Below, one piece after another: positions 9,724 to 22,879 of a stretch of DNA of 64,000 nucleotides. The notes under the pieces are model-generated. The model worked only from the letters and a program-made list of their open reading frames with translations. It was not told where the DNA came from and ran no database searches. Each line of letters opens with the position of its first letter. The stretch's first letter is position 1. This DNA comes from Cylindrotheca closterium. Its lineage: Eukaryota > Bacillariophyta > Bacillariophyceae > Bacillariales > Bacillariaceae. The position numbers and the translations under genes were made by a program. Location of the stretch: positions 463,108-527,107 of the forward strand of contig CAKOGP040000335.1 of NCBI GenBank assembly GCA_933822405.4, read 5' to 3'.

Positions 9724-12700
9724 TCACCTATCGTATGACCTCCGGGAAATAAATGAACGACCTGCATCTGAACCACGCGATATGACAGAAGAGCTCTCCA
9801 AACTGCCTCCAGGGGAACTGGGGAACCTTTGTGTGCGATGCACCGGACCCATTCCATCGTCCGAATCATGAGACTTGATAGAAGCAGATCGTGTGCTACG
9901 CCGACTGGTATTAAAGGTCTCGTCTTGGTATACATCGTCAAAACCGAGCTCTTCGCCAATTGCTACAAGTGTAGAATGAAAGTTGAGCAAAACATGTGAA
10001 ACACAATTCCGACACCTGCACACAGTGAACTCACGAATCTTGGTATTTCTGTACGCTGATCCTTTCATGTAGCTCGGTTGGCAAGCGCTTCTTAGCCACT
10101 TTGGCGTTTCGCTGCCCATGATTCCCGTTATCATTGGATAGAGATCTTTTGTCAAACCAAGGAAGGCGCGCTGGAGCTCACTTTGAATGTTCATTGCCTT
10201 GTTTGTTCGCATGGGGTCAAGATCAACAGAATGACTCGACATCTCCCAATCAGTGAAACCAGTACTCATACTTCCCGTACTATTAGCCGGTTTGTGAGAC
10301 CGTAGACCAGTTTCATCTCTAGATCTCTCCGATGAGAATGCGTCTTGGGTGGTTGCACCGCTGTTCTGCCGTGGTAAACTCTTTGCTGATCTTGGTTCTG
10401 AAAGTGGAACGTCCCTACCAAAACTAATATTTCTCGAGTGCATCGAGTTGTGCATTGATGTGTGCATTGATGTGTGCATCGATGTTTCACCTTTTCCTTT
10501 TCGATCTTGTATCACGGCAAGGAGAAGGTCTCTATTCCTTGCGACGAGTAAATGAATGATCTCCAGGAAGACTACGAGAGATCTTGCAAGCTTGAGTTGC
10601 AACCGATTCACTTCGTCTTCCCCCAAACGATCAAAAGACTGCAAGACATCAGCGTCTTCTTCTTCGGCAACGTTGCTGTTCTTTTGGAGCAGATATAGTC
10701 CAATTTCCTTAACTCGACTTGAGTAGATGCTATCTGAAACCACTTTGGCGGCCTCGAAACCGATACCAGGGTCAGTATTGATACCTTTGAAACGAATATT
10801 CACGGTGAGTTTCCCAATATGGAGAATAGTTATAGCGACGACAGTTAATGCTTACCGAGCACAGCCCGCCCCTTTGTTGCGATTGCAGTTCTGAAGAGGA
10901 CTGCACACCACTGGCAAATACCGTCTACTGCAGCCTCCAAAGGACTTTGAGTGTATACTATTCTGTGTGCCACCACCTGTCTTGATACACATGCGGGAAA
11001 GTTTTGCCCAACTTGCAATTGAGTCACTCGAAGTGTTTTTTCCGCGTAATCCCTAGATGGACCCTTGAGCCAATCTTTTGTTCCAAATGCCCGTCCTTTG
11101 CTGATTGGCTGGATGAACGAGAATTTATCGGTCCCCACTAACTCCCCTTCTTTTTCGCTAGATTTATCGATCATCGGAAGCCTTTTTCTTGGTGTACTCA
11201 AGCTAGCACTAGAGAAAACTGATGCACTGAAGGAACGAGCGTGATCCCGATGGCGAGGATCAGCACCTGATGCCTGCATTTCGCTGTACAAGGAGCTACT
11301 TCGATGAATGACATGGCGATTTGAACCTGTAGACCCAGGCTTGCAACCAAATACAGTGTCAATGTAGTCATCAAACCATTCTGGTAGGCCTCTTACCGTC
11401 CATGTCTTGCTCATCAGCGGGCGCAAAGGAGTCACTTTTACTCGGACGGGCTCAAGCGTTGAGCCCATTCTACTGAACCCACCGAAACTCTGCTGGTTGC
11501 TCTCTTCTGGCCGTCCATCAAGGACTAAATGTATGGGAGTCTTTTCCGGAACAATGCATCTGATTACTTTGCGTAACTCATCTCCAAATTGATCGAGGGT
11601 CACATTACTCGCGGTGCGATAGACGAATTCGGCGCCCATGAGTTCATCTGGTGCTCCGCCATGGAACCACACACGGTAGAATCGGCCAATAGGTTCAGTA
11701 ACACACACTTCTTGGTACATACTAGAATCTATCGGCGGAACACGAGAAACAACTGCCCTGGCTAGCCGATCGTATACTTGGCCAAGTTTGCCGTATATGA
11801 ATTTCTCCGCGTAGTATTGAGAGGCAAGACTCCAAACATATTGGCTGCTTGCAACAATGCCAGCTGACTGAAATAGATCACCAGCGACTTCTGCTTCCTC
11901 GAGCATATTTCCCTCCATTTCCCGAAGTGTGATCCATGGCGTGACTGTGTGGTATTCAGCGGCCAGGGCCACGCCGAAGAAAGCAAATTTGCTGCACCCT
12001 GAGCCAATATCAGCACTGCTCCTGATCGAGTTTTCATGGCGATAAAATATTCTCCGGAACTGGTTTGTCTTTTCCACTTGTCCCTCAAATCCAGAGTCAT
12101 CATCAGCAGTTCCCGCGGGGCCTTCTCCATCCAGATATATACCTTCCGATGCGTTGTCTATCCATGGTAGGAACGGAGTACTAGACCAAAGAGATCTATG
12201 TAGTCGCGATGCTTTCTTGTAAGTCAAGTATATCTGGTAGTGGCAAGTTGCTTCTTCAGCAAATCTACCTCTTGATTCATGAAACTCCGCCAACTTTCTG
12301 AGCCATGCTACTCTGAGTTCAGGAAGCTCAGTAGGCGAGAACACGTCAGCAGCGTCAAGAAATGCATCCTCAACTGCTTCATGGTGGGCAACATTGCTGT
12401 GCTCTAACGAGGTGCTGTAAAAGCCAAGAAATTGCTTGCTGTAACCGGCAGAAGCGTTGATGACTCGATGCAGGCGAGTACGATTGGCGCGAATCAACGT
12501 CTCAGCTTCGAGATTTCTGGGAGAGTCTTTGTCCTCGTCTGGACGAGTTGGAGATTCCGGCGCCTTCGATCGATGATTCAAATAGGAGAGCGCATGGGCT
12601 GCGATGTAAGCGCGAAATAGTTTCTTGAGCTTCTCAGCGAGGCGCATCAACGCGCTTTTGAATGCCACATTTTGGCTTGCCGATTGCTGGTGTAACCGAT

Positions 12701-15700
12701 CAAGAGTACGCCAAAGAGGAGCGAGGCATGCTTCCGCACTGCCGTTGGAGAAAATTTCGACGTCTTTGGTTCCATTTCTGATTTTCCTTTGATCCTTGTA
12801 GTGTCGCGCTGCCGCAGTGGCAACAATCCTCTCCATCACTTCGGTTTGAACAGCAAGCAATGGAACGCGGATTCGGAAGAAACTTCCGAAAGTATCCCAA
12901 GTGCTTCGAAGGATGAGCTCGAGGAAATCTGAAGCGGGAACACGAACTTCAGCCCGGCGTGAACCACAGTGATATGAAACTACCCTCATCCAGTGCTGTA
13001 GAGTCTCCCCAACAGCTTCATTGAACATCTTAATACCATGTATTTTCACAAGCTCCACAGATGCGTGCAGAGTTTTCACCAACGCGATATCACTTTGTCG
13101 CAATGCCAATGAATGTAGGTAAACCGAAGCTGCAGCTCTAACAAAGATCACTGTATCGGAATAAGAAAAGGCCAGCGGCGAAGCATCAGCAATTAGGGAG
13201 TCTGTGGAGGAACGGTGTCGCTGACGAGCCGGGTTGAAAAAGGATCGAGCTGCTGCTGAAGGTTCAAGGACCAGCCGCAATTCGCGAACAATCTGCATTG
13301 CAGTTTTAATCACAACTAATGCACCGTCATGCGCATGCCACTTTCTAGAGCTCGTAGTTGCATACCCGTTTGTAGTGTCTTCGGCGCTCTCGCCAGATGG
13401 CTTGCTGAAAGCTTCAAAAAGCCTTCGCCGTCTCGCCATATCCATCGTTTCTTCCTCTTTTGCTACCAAGTACTCTTTCTGCCAGATGGCAAGCGGTCCA
13501 TCTCCCAGCTCAAAGTCCCTGTCAGATTGCTTATCGCTCCCTTCATATTCCAAGGTAGATAAACACAGATTCAGCAGACAAAACATTTCAAACACATCAT
13601 TCTCTTGTCTCAAATCACCAGCAGTGCTCGAATAGCGTCTGTGATTCTCTTGGTTCGTGTCTTCTGCAGTCTCTGCAAAGATTATAAATCCTAGACCTCC
13701 AAAGCGTTGCTGTGCTCCTTTGCCACTCGCTCGGCTGCACAGAATCCGCCATAACGCTCGCAATAAACCTGCAGGTGCACTCTGTAGGACGAAGATGACG
13801 CATCGAAGCACGTCTTGGCGAACTTGGCTCTTGGCATGGAAGCAGCTAGCAAGATATGCAGTTCTCGATATGATTTTTTCCAAGAACGTAATGTACATAC
13901 TGGCAACAATTGTTGAGGTCCCATCCTTCAAACTCTCTTGACTGTTCGACCAAAAGAGTTCTAATAAGAGCGCTGCTGACCGTTTTTGTATGGTCTGTTC
14001 TGCGTGCTCGATTCCCAACACGCATATTTCGATGACAAAGTCAGCAAGCCAATGAGGCATCATGGTTTTAGTGCTTGCACCGGGGTCGACTTCATCTTCG
14101 TCGTCATCCTCCGGGACGTAGCTTCCAAGACTGCTATAACTTGATAGCACACTATCATAGAACACTGCTCCTGAAGAAGTGAGCGACTCTGTCCACCACT
14201 CCCCCCAACTGTTCGCCTGCGGAGAGTTTACTTTGATGAAGTCTGGGAATCGAAGCAGCGCGGATACTGCATTCATTTGTAGCTTCGTCACTTCCCATGC
14301 GCACCACAAACCAATCTTTGAGTCCCTATTGCGTGCATTGTCATCCCTTTTGGTCAATCTTGACAAATACGCTTTCATGAGGCGATAGACACATTCGGGA
14401 TCCAAGAAGGCGAAGAGATCTCGAAGGAACAAAATGATAGAGTCATTTACATCGTGGCATGTTTTTTGTGTGTCCCATGAATCAAAATTGCGAGTGTCCA
14501 GACAGGCATCGGTCACTTGAATAATTACTTTGGTCAAACATGATAGGAGAGCTTCATCCAATGTCACCAATGCAGGATAGTTTTTGAAAGCATTCTCGCC
14601 CTTGAATCGACGAAATAAGGAGTCAACTCGCCATCCCAAACTTTGCTTTATTACTTCAAACAGAACAGGGGCACACGCGATGATCACACCACCGGTCCTC
14701 GATGCCGCTTCCGATAAGCTAACATTACTGTCGAATCGTCCTTCTTCACTTTGATAATCACTCATGTTATCAGCAGCTGACGACTTCTGTGCTTGAAGCA
14801 GTACTAGCCACTGCATGATCACAATCTCATATGCAAATGGGAACCATCGTGTCCCATCGTAACCAGTATCCCCAAGAGCAAGAATACGGTCAACAAAAGT
14901 TGGAAGTCGTACGCAAATCTCCTTTTCAGATGTCAACGTTTTCATTGACAAATCTAGATCACTTGACTTCGACGTTTCCTTCTTTGCGTCCCGTGGGGAT
15001 CCAACGATCAAGTCGTCATTTGGAATTGTCCAGTCAATGCTGCAGTGACTTCGAGTCTTCCTGTGATGAGCGTGACCAACCCGTTTCTCTTCCCCACCCG
15101 AAACTCCTGAATCCACACCGCTGTTGCAAAGTAGATTGTGAGCGCATCATCAAATAGGCATAACAAAATCAGTACAAACCTACTCACCTCAAGCCGAAGC
15201 TTCGCTCAATAGCCTCCAGAAAAGAAATACCCGCAGATTCAATCTCCGCATCTGTTCCAGGTAGGGTCTTTGCTCCTTTCGCTGATGCTATTGCATTGCT
15301 CTGCGACTTGCTATCGATGGCACTTTCTTCCTGCAGGACTGCATCGATTGCAACACTTGACATGCTGGCCGCGATATCTTCCAGAGGAGACCCGAATCCA
15401 ATTTCCCCTTTCTCATCACTTCCTACTACATCGCCGTCCTGATCTACTTTCTTTGCTGCCGCTTTCTTTACATTTGGTACTCGCATTTGTTTCGGCTTGC
15501 TCTTTGAGGCTTTAAGCATAAGCTCGGTGTCCAGCGAGTCTAATGGTTCCACATTTTGCTCTTCCTCAACTTTATCAAAAGCAGAGGCATCACCGGCAGC
15601 ATCTTCACTGATCGTAGCCAAGTTTGGAGCAGGTGCTGTCATCCACCGTTTTCTACCCACAACAGGACCACTGAATGCTTTCATCATTGCTTGTGCCGCA

Positions 15701-18700
15701 TCACTAGTGGCAGGAACGCTACTTTCATCCACAATCGGCTGATCAGTGTCAACTTCCTCTCTATAACCCGTCTCCATGGCGTTCTTGAAGTCATTGATTG
15801 AATCTACAAATGGCGTTGGAGACGCTAATGGAGTCGAACCCTCTGTTTTGAATCTAGCAAGTGACGGCTTTGACAGTTTTGAAGACGGGCTTGATGCACC
15901 CCCATTTCCAGGCTGACATGACGAATCGTCATGAGACGGACCTGAAAAGAGAATATCGCTACCTCCATAGGCTCTTCTTTCGCCACTTTCATCACCGATG
16001 TTAAGAAATTCAAAATTAGAGCGAACGTGCCTTCGTTTCTTCTCTGCAGAGCTTTTCTTGGATGTTTCCAAGTTCTCTGCCCTCGTGGACGAGAGGTACG
16101 TATCCTCAAAAAGAGTGCTGGAAATTGGTTCTGTTGCATGGTCACCAAACATTGTCCCCTCGTCAAACAGAAGAGCAAGGACTCGGCTGAGAGTGATCAA
16201 GTTCCACTTGTTCGTACCATCCAACTCCGTTAACCCCCTTTTCGCCAAAAAGACGGTGGTTGAGCCCAAAAGTTGTAGTAACGAAGCAAACGCATGAATA
16301 CGAAGTGGTATAACTGATTTCGGATTGGCCCATCGTATTCCCGATTCCGCTGTACCTGCAATCACAATCGACCATAGCTGTTGTGTGACACGCAAAAGAT
16401 TCCGCGAGACATCCAAAAGCGGGCACATGGACGGTTTTGATAAATCAATTGTTGAGATCAAAAGCTTTTCCATTTCATATGCTGTGCCTTGTGACATTGG
16501 CAAATCAGTGTCAGAATTAAGATGGGTAAGCAATGCCTCACGATTCAGAGATGCAAATGCGAATTGTTCATTTTGCAATGATGCAGCGATGCTTGTTTCT
16601 TGGCCGAAGAAGTCTCCGAGCGTTGAGTTCTGGGCATGCACTGAGGACTGGACAGAAATTTTGACCTGCTCAACCGAAAAAGGAATTATGTTATGCAACT
16701 GGGTACGTAGTTTGGAATCGCCATTGAACATTACTCACCTCCAAAGCCATGGTCTCGGGCACAACTTTGTTTCTTGTTTGTCGTCGTTTTGGCCCGTCGA
16801 TAGAATCAGATCGCCCTATACTATCGGTAGCACTAGTTGATGACAAGTTATCACCCAACACATGCCCAGAATGCACGCTCTCAGAGTCAGTCGCCTCCTC
16901 ATTATCAGCACGCGGCGCATCAGCTGATACAATGCCTTTGCCAGTATCTGCAATGTCGGATACAATAAATGTTGTCCTCTTGAACCTTCCACTTTCGTAG
17001 AGGTCTTTGCGCGGATATCGTGCAATACACGACAGTTTGACATCTTGATTGCCATTTCCAATGATAGCTGATCCTGACGAGATGGGAAGGTGCCCACACG
17101 CCAACTGGACCAGATGACAACTTCCCGGTGACCCGTTTTCCATGGTTGAGTCTCCAACAAGATCTCCGGAAATTTCGTCTGCTTTCTGGCCGATCTTTTT
17201 CAACCCCCGTAACCGTCTTGTCCACTTCTTTTTTGGGCTAAAGCTAAGTTTGAAAACTGTGAAGAAAATAGACAGGGAGCGACGCGTCTGGCTCTCGGTG
17301 CCTGGCTCAAGTATCAGAGGCAGCTTGATCTTCACTTCCTCGAGAAAGCTCGGATCGACACATCTTGAACTGCATGATGTAAAGACTCCCGAAACGAGAT
17401 ATGGGCCTCGCCTAGGATTGTGTATACATGGCCCAGACTCCGGGACATGTGCAAAGTATGCACCGTAGTCGCTGCTCCATTCCATTTCTCTCACTTCCAC
17501 TTTTACAACAATGTTGCCTTGTGGGCAGTTCTTCAACGATCGCGGATGGCACAGGAGCTGATTGCAGAATGTGGTGTGATAATATGGTTCAATATCCTTT
17601 GCACTAGACCCACTTCTTCCTCCTCGCTGCGATTTGACTGGAATTTTGCTTGAAATGCAGTTGAGTGGCAAAGGGCTCAGCTCTTGTGCGTACAATGGGG
17701 AAAGTGAGAAGGCACCGTTGCCTCCATCTTTCTTTAGATCCAGGTCGAGACAATTGCGCCCACCACTCACAGTGGCTTCGGAAACAAACTCTTTGTCCCA
17801 TTCGGATACCACGACTGTATCGGATTCGTTTGCAATCTGTGGTCTATCGCGTTCTTCGCCAGTAGATCCTCCCCCGTTTCTCCTCATCAATTGAGACTCT
17901 CCAGTAAAATCAACCAGGCGATCTCGTGCAAGACTACTCTTGCTGTTGACGACAGAGTGGAGACCTAAGTATCCAAAGTTTCTCATAACAAGCATCGCAT
18001 GCCCGCCATTAGTAAGAACTGGGGCTGGACCTCCGGCTCCCGACATACTGTGGTCCGCTCTAAAAACAAATATGAGTTCGGGAAATCATCAAAGGAAATC
18101 CAAACGACATCAAGCCTTACCTAGGGTTCAACATGACCATAATGTGCTCAATGATCTGACGTTCACCCTGACCCGAGGCGAATCGAAACAGAGGAATTTG
18201 AACGGCCCGACTTCGTGGCGACTGCGGCACGTCGGCTCCAAACACTTGCAATAAGGGGGCAACTCCGAACGCAAACGGCATGATAAACTTTCCCTGCTGA
18301 TTGGATGCTTTTTCGGCTCGAGCTCTCATAGTTTCCAGGGTTTTCCGATCTTGTCGATTGGCGGCATCGTTCTTTCCGGGACGAATGTATGGTTCAAAGT
18401 CAGTTCCCTCTGAGACGACTTTCTTCACAAGAATTGTGGCATACAGATTGTTGATGCTAAGATTTGAAGGCAGAGGGAAGACACCGCAGCGTGTGCCTTG
18501 CGAATCAATTTCTCCCTTATTGGATGGATATGGGAACAGAGCCTCTCTGCATCGCTGTTCCACTTCACGGTCGGAGACAACGTCGAAATGCAAGGTTTCT
18601 GTAACTTTCCCGCATCGCGACAGGTCTGGTTTTGGCGCTACAGAAGGGTCGACGATATTTTGCGAAACGGATTCCACATTATACACTGCCACCGAGCAAA

Positions 18701-20897
18701 AGAGTGGCTCAATCTCCCCTCCAAGACTGGAAAATGTCACCGCCTGTGTGTCAATCTGAAGAAACCTATAACTTGGCGGCCGATCAGACAAAAATGGAAG
18801 CGCCTCGGCCAAGGATGTCGCTGGATTCAGTCGCGATAAAGGCAGGTTCTGCTTGTGCAGAGTCTCTGGTTTTGGTTCCAGTCGAGTCTCGACGTGAGGC
18901 ATGAACGAAGCATGTTCAAGGGGAGGAAGCTGAAAAGGGAACTCTTCGGCACTGCTAGATTCAGCGTCTTCTCCCTTTTCGGATTCTCTTTGTTGCTCGT
19001 TCTTGTTCCACCATCCAAAGCGAGATCTAGGATCATACTCCACCATTTTAATAGTAAATGGAGACGGATAATTGGATGAAATACCTCTGGAATGGGCAGA
19101 GGAATCCATTTTCCCTTTATTGCTTGTCTTGTCAGTGGATGGTGTCCTCCTGTTGGTTTTCTCTGACGGAGGCGGGCTGGTCGGATTCACTTTAAGAGAC
19201 TTTGATGGAAAGCTAACTATTCTGGGAGACGATTTGGTATTCCAAGTATGAGTATCATCTGGGCCCATTGCTGGATTTGGGCAAGCAAGAGAACCCATAA
19301 TATTTTGGGGGCAGACGTTTTCAATAACAGCTTGAATATTTTTCTGCTCGCGACTTCGCACTTGTTCATCACGGGTTTCGTGAATGCCCAAGTCCGTTTC
19401 CACAGGCAATGGCGAATCGTCCACTCCAAACAAAGGTGCACTCCCATTCATGAGCTCGTGATTGGAGAGCGGTCGTCCTCCATCCTTTGTGAGTGGAATC
19501 TGGGAAATCGCTGGTGTATCTTCTAGTACGTTCTCTTCATTGTGACTCCCGTTTCCATACAGCGCCCCGTCATTCTCCAAAGAAGCCAAGGCAGCGTTCA
19601 AGTGCTCATTCACCCCAACCTTCTTCTTCAACTCACTGCCCACAACGGAATCATCGTCGCTGTCACCTTGAGCCACAATGTTGAGAAAGGTACCCGAGTT
19701 GAAAACCTCCGATCGCTCTTCTTGTTTCTTCTCTTTGTTCCCATTGTCCGCAAACACCATAGAATTTCCAAAATTTGCCGAGGAGGTGGGCGATGACGAC
19801 GAATCCCCCAGTGCCCATTGTGAAAACATATCCCGACTTGGCACAACGTTTGCAGTATTGTCATTGTTGTTGCTGCTACCAGAGCTGGTGTTATTGTTGT
19901 TGTCAAGTTGTACACTATCTGATGTGCCTCCAGAAGCATTCCCAAAGCTCCCGGCATCGCCTTCCCCACGAGCCATCATTGAAAACCAGTCTCGTTCCGA
20001 AAGACTCGCATCATTGTCGGCGGATGACGCCAGTCCTCCGCCGTTCGAAATTGGTGCGTCTTGTGTCAAAGATTCAGCAGCTGCAGTTTCCGCAATGGTT
20101 GATTCTGTGACTGCGGTGGTTTCTTCCCCTTGTATCGACGGATTGCTCGACGAAGAAGATGTTGGTTCCTCTATCACGTCACTCCATTTGGGACAAAAGA
20201 CCGACACATACGATGTTGGTTGATGATTCTCGTCCTCTTTCTCCTCTGCTCCTGGAAGAATCGATATTCCATTGCCATAGGCACGAAAGGCTCCAATGAG
20301 ATTTCTTACACCGGGTGATAAGCTCCTAATATTGATGGATGATGGATCCGACATGTCTTGTCCCTGTTCCTCTAGCGCATCTGCTACTATTCGTCTTGCT
20401 TCCTTTACCGTTTTAGGCGGAACGTGTCCAAAGAAGAGTGGTTTGGGAAGAAAGACGCGCTGGGTATGCATGGGTGTCCGTGGTTTCATTTTTCGAGCGG
20501 GTGCACCCACGGCAGAGTCATCCAATTGAATTCTTGACTTTAGATTGTTCTTCTTGACAATGGGCGAGACGCTGTTCGAAGGAGGATCCGACAATGCAGC
20601 TGCCGCAGCTTCCAAATTACCGTCTTTCTTGTCGGATTTTTTGAATTGAAAGGTTCCGGAATCTTCTGGCTGAGCCGCGGCCTGAGCAAACAGTCCGCGT
20701 TCGACATCTTGACTTGTTGGTGGCGGTGGCGTTTTGGATGCTGCTGCTGCTGATGATGATGCTGCTGCTGATGATGATGGTGTCGATGATGATGATGCTG
20801 ATGATTGAAAATTGATACTCGAAAAATCGCCAGCCGCCATTGCCGAAAACGCATTGATTTCTTGTTGCCGCCTCTTGGCTTCGTCTTGTGCAGACAT
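9724..20897 (-). CDS. DOCK-family guanine-nucleotide exchange factor (DHR1/DHR2)
   Basis: Five exons in phase: 20897-18121, 18059-16739, 16665-15188, 15120-10856, 10784-9724, giving 3,633 aa. Residues 1-~925 are mostly low-complexity (Ser/Ala/Asn/Gln rich). A C2-type DHR1 region follows at ~1105-1300 (GNIVVKVEVREME...FTSCSSRCVDPSF). The DHR2 exchange domain spans ~2790-3330: it opens with LRVAWLRKLAEFHESRGRFAEEATCH and contains FYRVWFHGGAPDELMGAEFVYR. DOCK proteins activate Rac/Cdc42-type GTPases at membranes and steer actin and polarity; the partner here is unknown. At 3.6k residues it is far longer than animal DOCKs (~2,000). The C-terminus has a short MHTS repeat (SMHTSMHTSMHNSMHS). The last intron (10855-10785) was chosen because it rejoins the frame in phase at G-INTDPGIGFEAAK. 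Confidence 0.8.
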
Positions 20898-21215
20898 GGT
20901 TGTTTGTTGGTGTGGGTGTGTTCAAGCTAGATTACTGCGTTAAGCGCTTTTAATTACCAATCACCAGACGTGTCAAAACCCAATTCATAAGATCATTGGC
21001 AAAGGTGTCGAAGTTGAAACGCTCGCGCATGTTGTTGACAGCGGCAAGTGGGCGACTACATCGAATCAATCCTTCGGTTTGAAAATTTGCAACAACTCCG
21101 ATGCGAGCAAGCAGAACAGTGGTCGGATTGATCAATTGATGCACGTTGCGAGGGTCTGTTCAGGTGTTGGCAGGTCTAAACACAGGACCAACACAATAAA
21201 GGTGGGCTCCCTCTT
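20898..21215. other. Region upstream of the DOCK gene
   Basis: About 320 bp holding the presumed promoter of the minus-strand DOCK gene. Small open frames here have no protein-like features. No regulatory site can be named. The decayed tandem copies begin immediately after it. Confidence 0.4.
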
Positions 21216-21219
21216 CCAA

Positions 21220-22375
21220 TAATAGCTTGAAGCCCAACGCCACCAACGCCACCAGCGCCAAGAAGACCAACCGCAAGAGATGCCCAAGACATTAGCTTGG
21301 TTTCGCTGTGTTTCACCGAAAAAGTCGAGATCACCCCAACACATAACGATCTCAATGAGCAAGAATCCGACTGAAATATCATCTTAATGCAGGCGACATT
21401 GATCCAACAAAAATGAAGATGCTCCCAGCACCGGCGGAGGGCTATCATTCTACTGCTGAGCTCCAAACAATCAGATGGGATCCCATCTTGAAGTCTGTTC
21501 TGAGAGGAGCTCGAGACAAGTAGTCAGCTCTAAACAAGCTACGCGAACATGAGGCCCCCTTGTCAGAGACATCTACACATACATACACAACTAGTGGATT
21601 AGTCATATGAAGCTTACAATTCCTGCTGCGTTTGTTGGGCGATCATAGTCTACTTGCATGCGTTTCAATCATGGTCGGCTTTTGGAATGAGTGGCGACGA
21701 CGAGACTTGCTAAGAAGCACCAGCGGCACTTCCAAGGGTTTTGATGATGGCTTTGTTGCATTTTTCTCATTGTGGATCGGTCAATTTTCCTCCACCAGCA
21801 AATCGAAATGTCAATATGCTTCCATTCATCTTTGGTAGCGAGTCGTCGCTTCCAGATGATCTAAAAGTGTTTCCATTCATTAATTTAACAGTGCGTCGAT
21901 GTGAGTGGCGAGATTGAAAACATTGCTACTTGACAGTACACGAAAGCTATGTCGTTGTAACCAAGGCACAGCGACGCGAAGGATTGCATATCGAATCCCC
22001 TGGTATATTCCAAGAAGCCCAAGATGAGGCATCATTTAAGCCAGCTGTGGAACACCCATGGGAATACGGTATGTTCTGCGCTGCTGATCGCTACGAAGGA
22101 GACATCTTTATGGCTTCAAATGTGAGCAACACTAGCGAAGTTTGAAACGCGCTTGTGAACAAGAACTGCCCACAAGGGACTGTTGACAAACATGGAGGCT
22201 GTGAGCATTTGCGAGGATCCATTATCGGCAAAGGAACAAAGCTACGAGGTGGGGAGCTCAGTTGGCCCATGAAGCTCTGCCTCAAGAAATATCCGGCTAT
22301 CGTCAGTCTTTTTGTGTGGCCGTATCAAATGTTTCTCACTGGTACAAGGATCACTCCACTATAAACCAATATTTT
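21220..22375 (+). pseudogene. Decayed copy A of an unrecognised gene
   Basis: Pieces in different frames match copy B (22880-24125) in order: a start-proximal GCCAAGAAGACCAACC stretch (~21255), a PPANRNVNMLPFIFG-like piece (~21790-21836), LTVHESYVVVTKAQRREGLHIESPGIF (from ~21930), MASNVSNTSEV, and NKNCPQGTVDKHGGCEHLRGSIIGKGTKL. Frameshifts separate the pieces, and a TGA at 22143-22145 interrupts the frame between SNTSEV and NALVNKNC. The parent family was not recognised; the DKHGGCEH and GTKLxxGEL pattern could suit a beta-barrel oxygenase or cupin, but that is speculation. No intact version is in the window. Confidence 0.65.
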
Positions 22376-22879
22376 GGGGTAAAGGTTTGTCAAAGGAACC
22401 AAGTTCGAAAGTTTTTGATTTGCCTGAGATTGCTTAATGAATTAATTTATCGTGCATAAGATTTTCTATCGCAAAAGTAATTTACTATGCTCTAGATTCC
22501 TTTTCTTTCCCCTACTTCTTGGTGGAAACGGTTGAAGGAATCATGGAAGCAAGTGCGCCGTGGCCCAAAATAGAACGATACTGGCTTTAGCATTTGCATG
22601 AGAGCATCTTACCATCCAAATTTTGCGGTATTATCTATTTATTTCCCTTCGTATCTCACTCTATATTTTCCTGTCTGGCTGCTTCATATCCTTTGTCAAA
22701 ACTTGGTAGATGATGGTGGATCGAACACTTCACGGGCTATTTGAGAATGGTCCTTTGGGTCGAATGTTTGCGGGTGTTATCTTGCTTTACTTTAGTACAC
22801 CAAAACCCGCTTCTTGATCACATGTCTTTGTAGTCACGCGTCACGCGTTTCGACAAATGGCAGGTCTTGACAATGATGT
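22376..22879. other. Spacer between decayed copies A and B
   Basis: About 500 bp of AT-rich sequence with no open frame of note. It probably contains the old downstream flank of copy A and the upstream flank of copy B. Confidence 0.4.
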
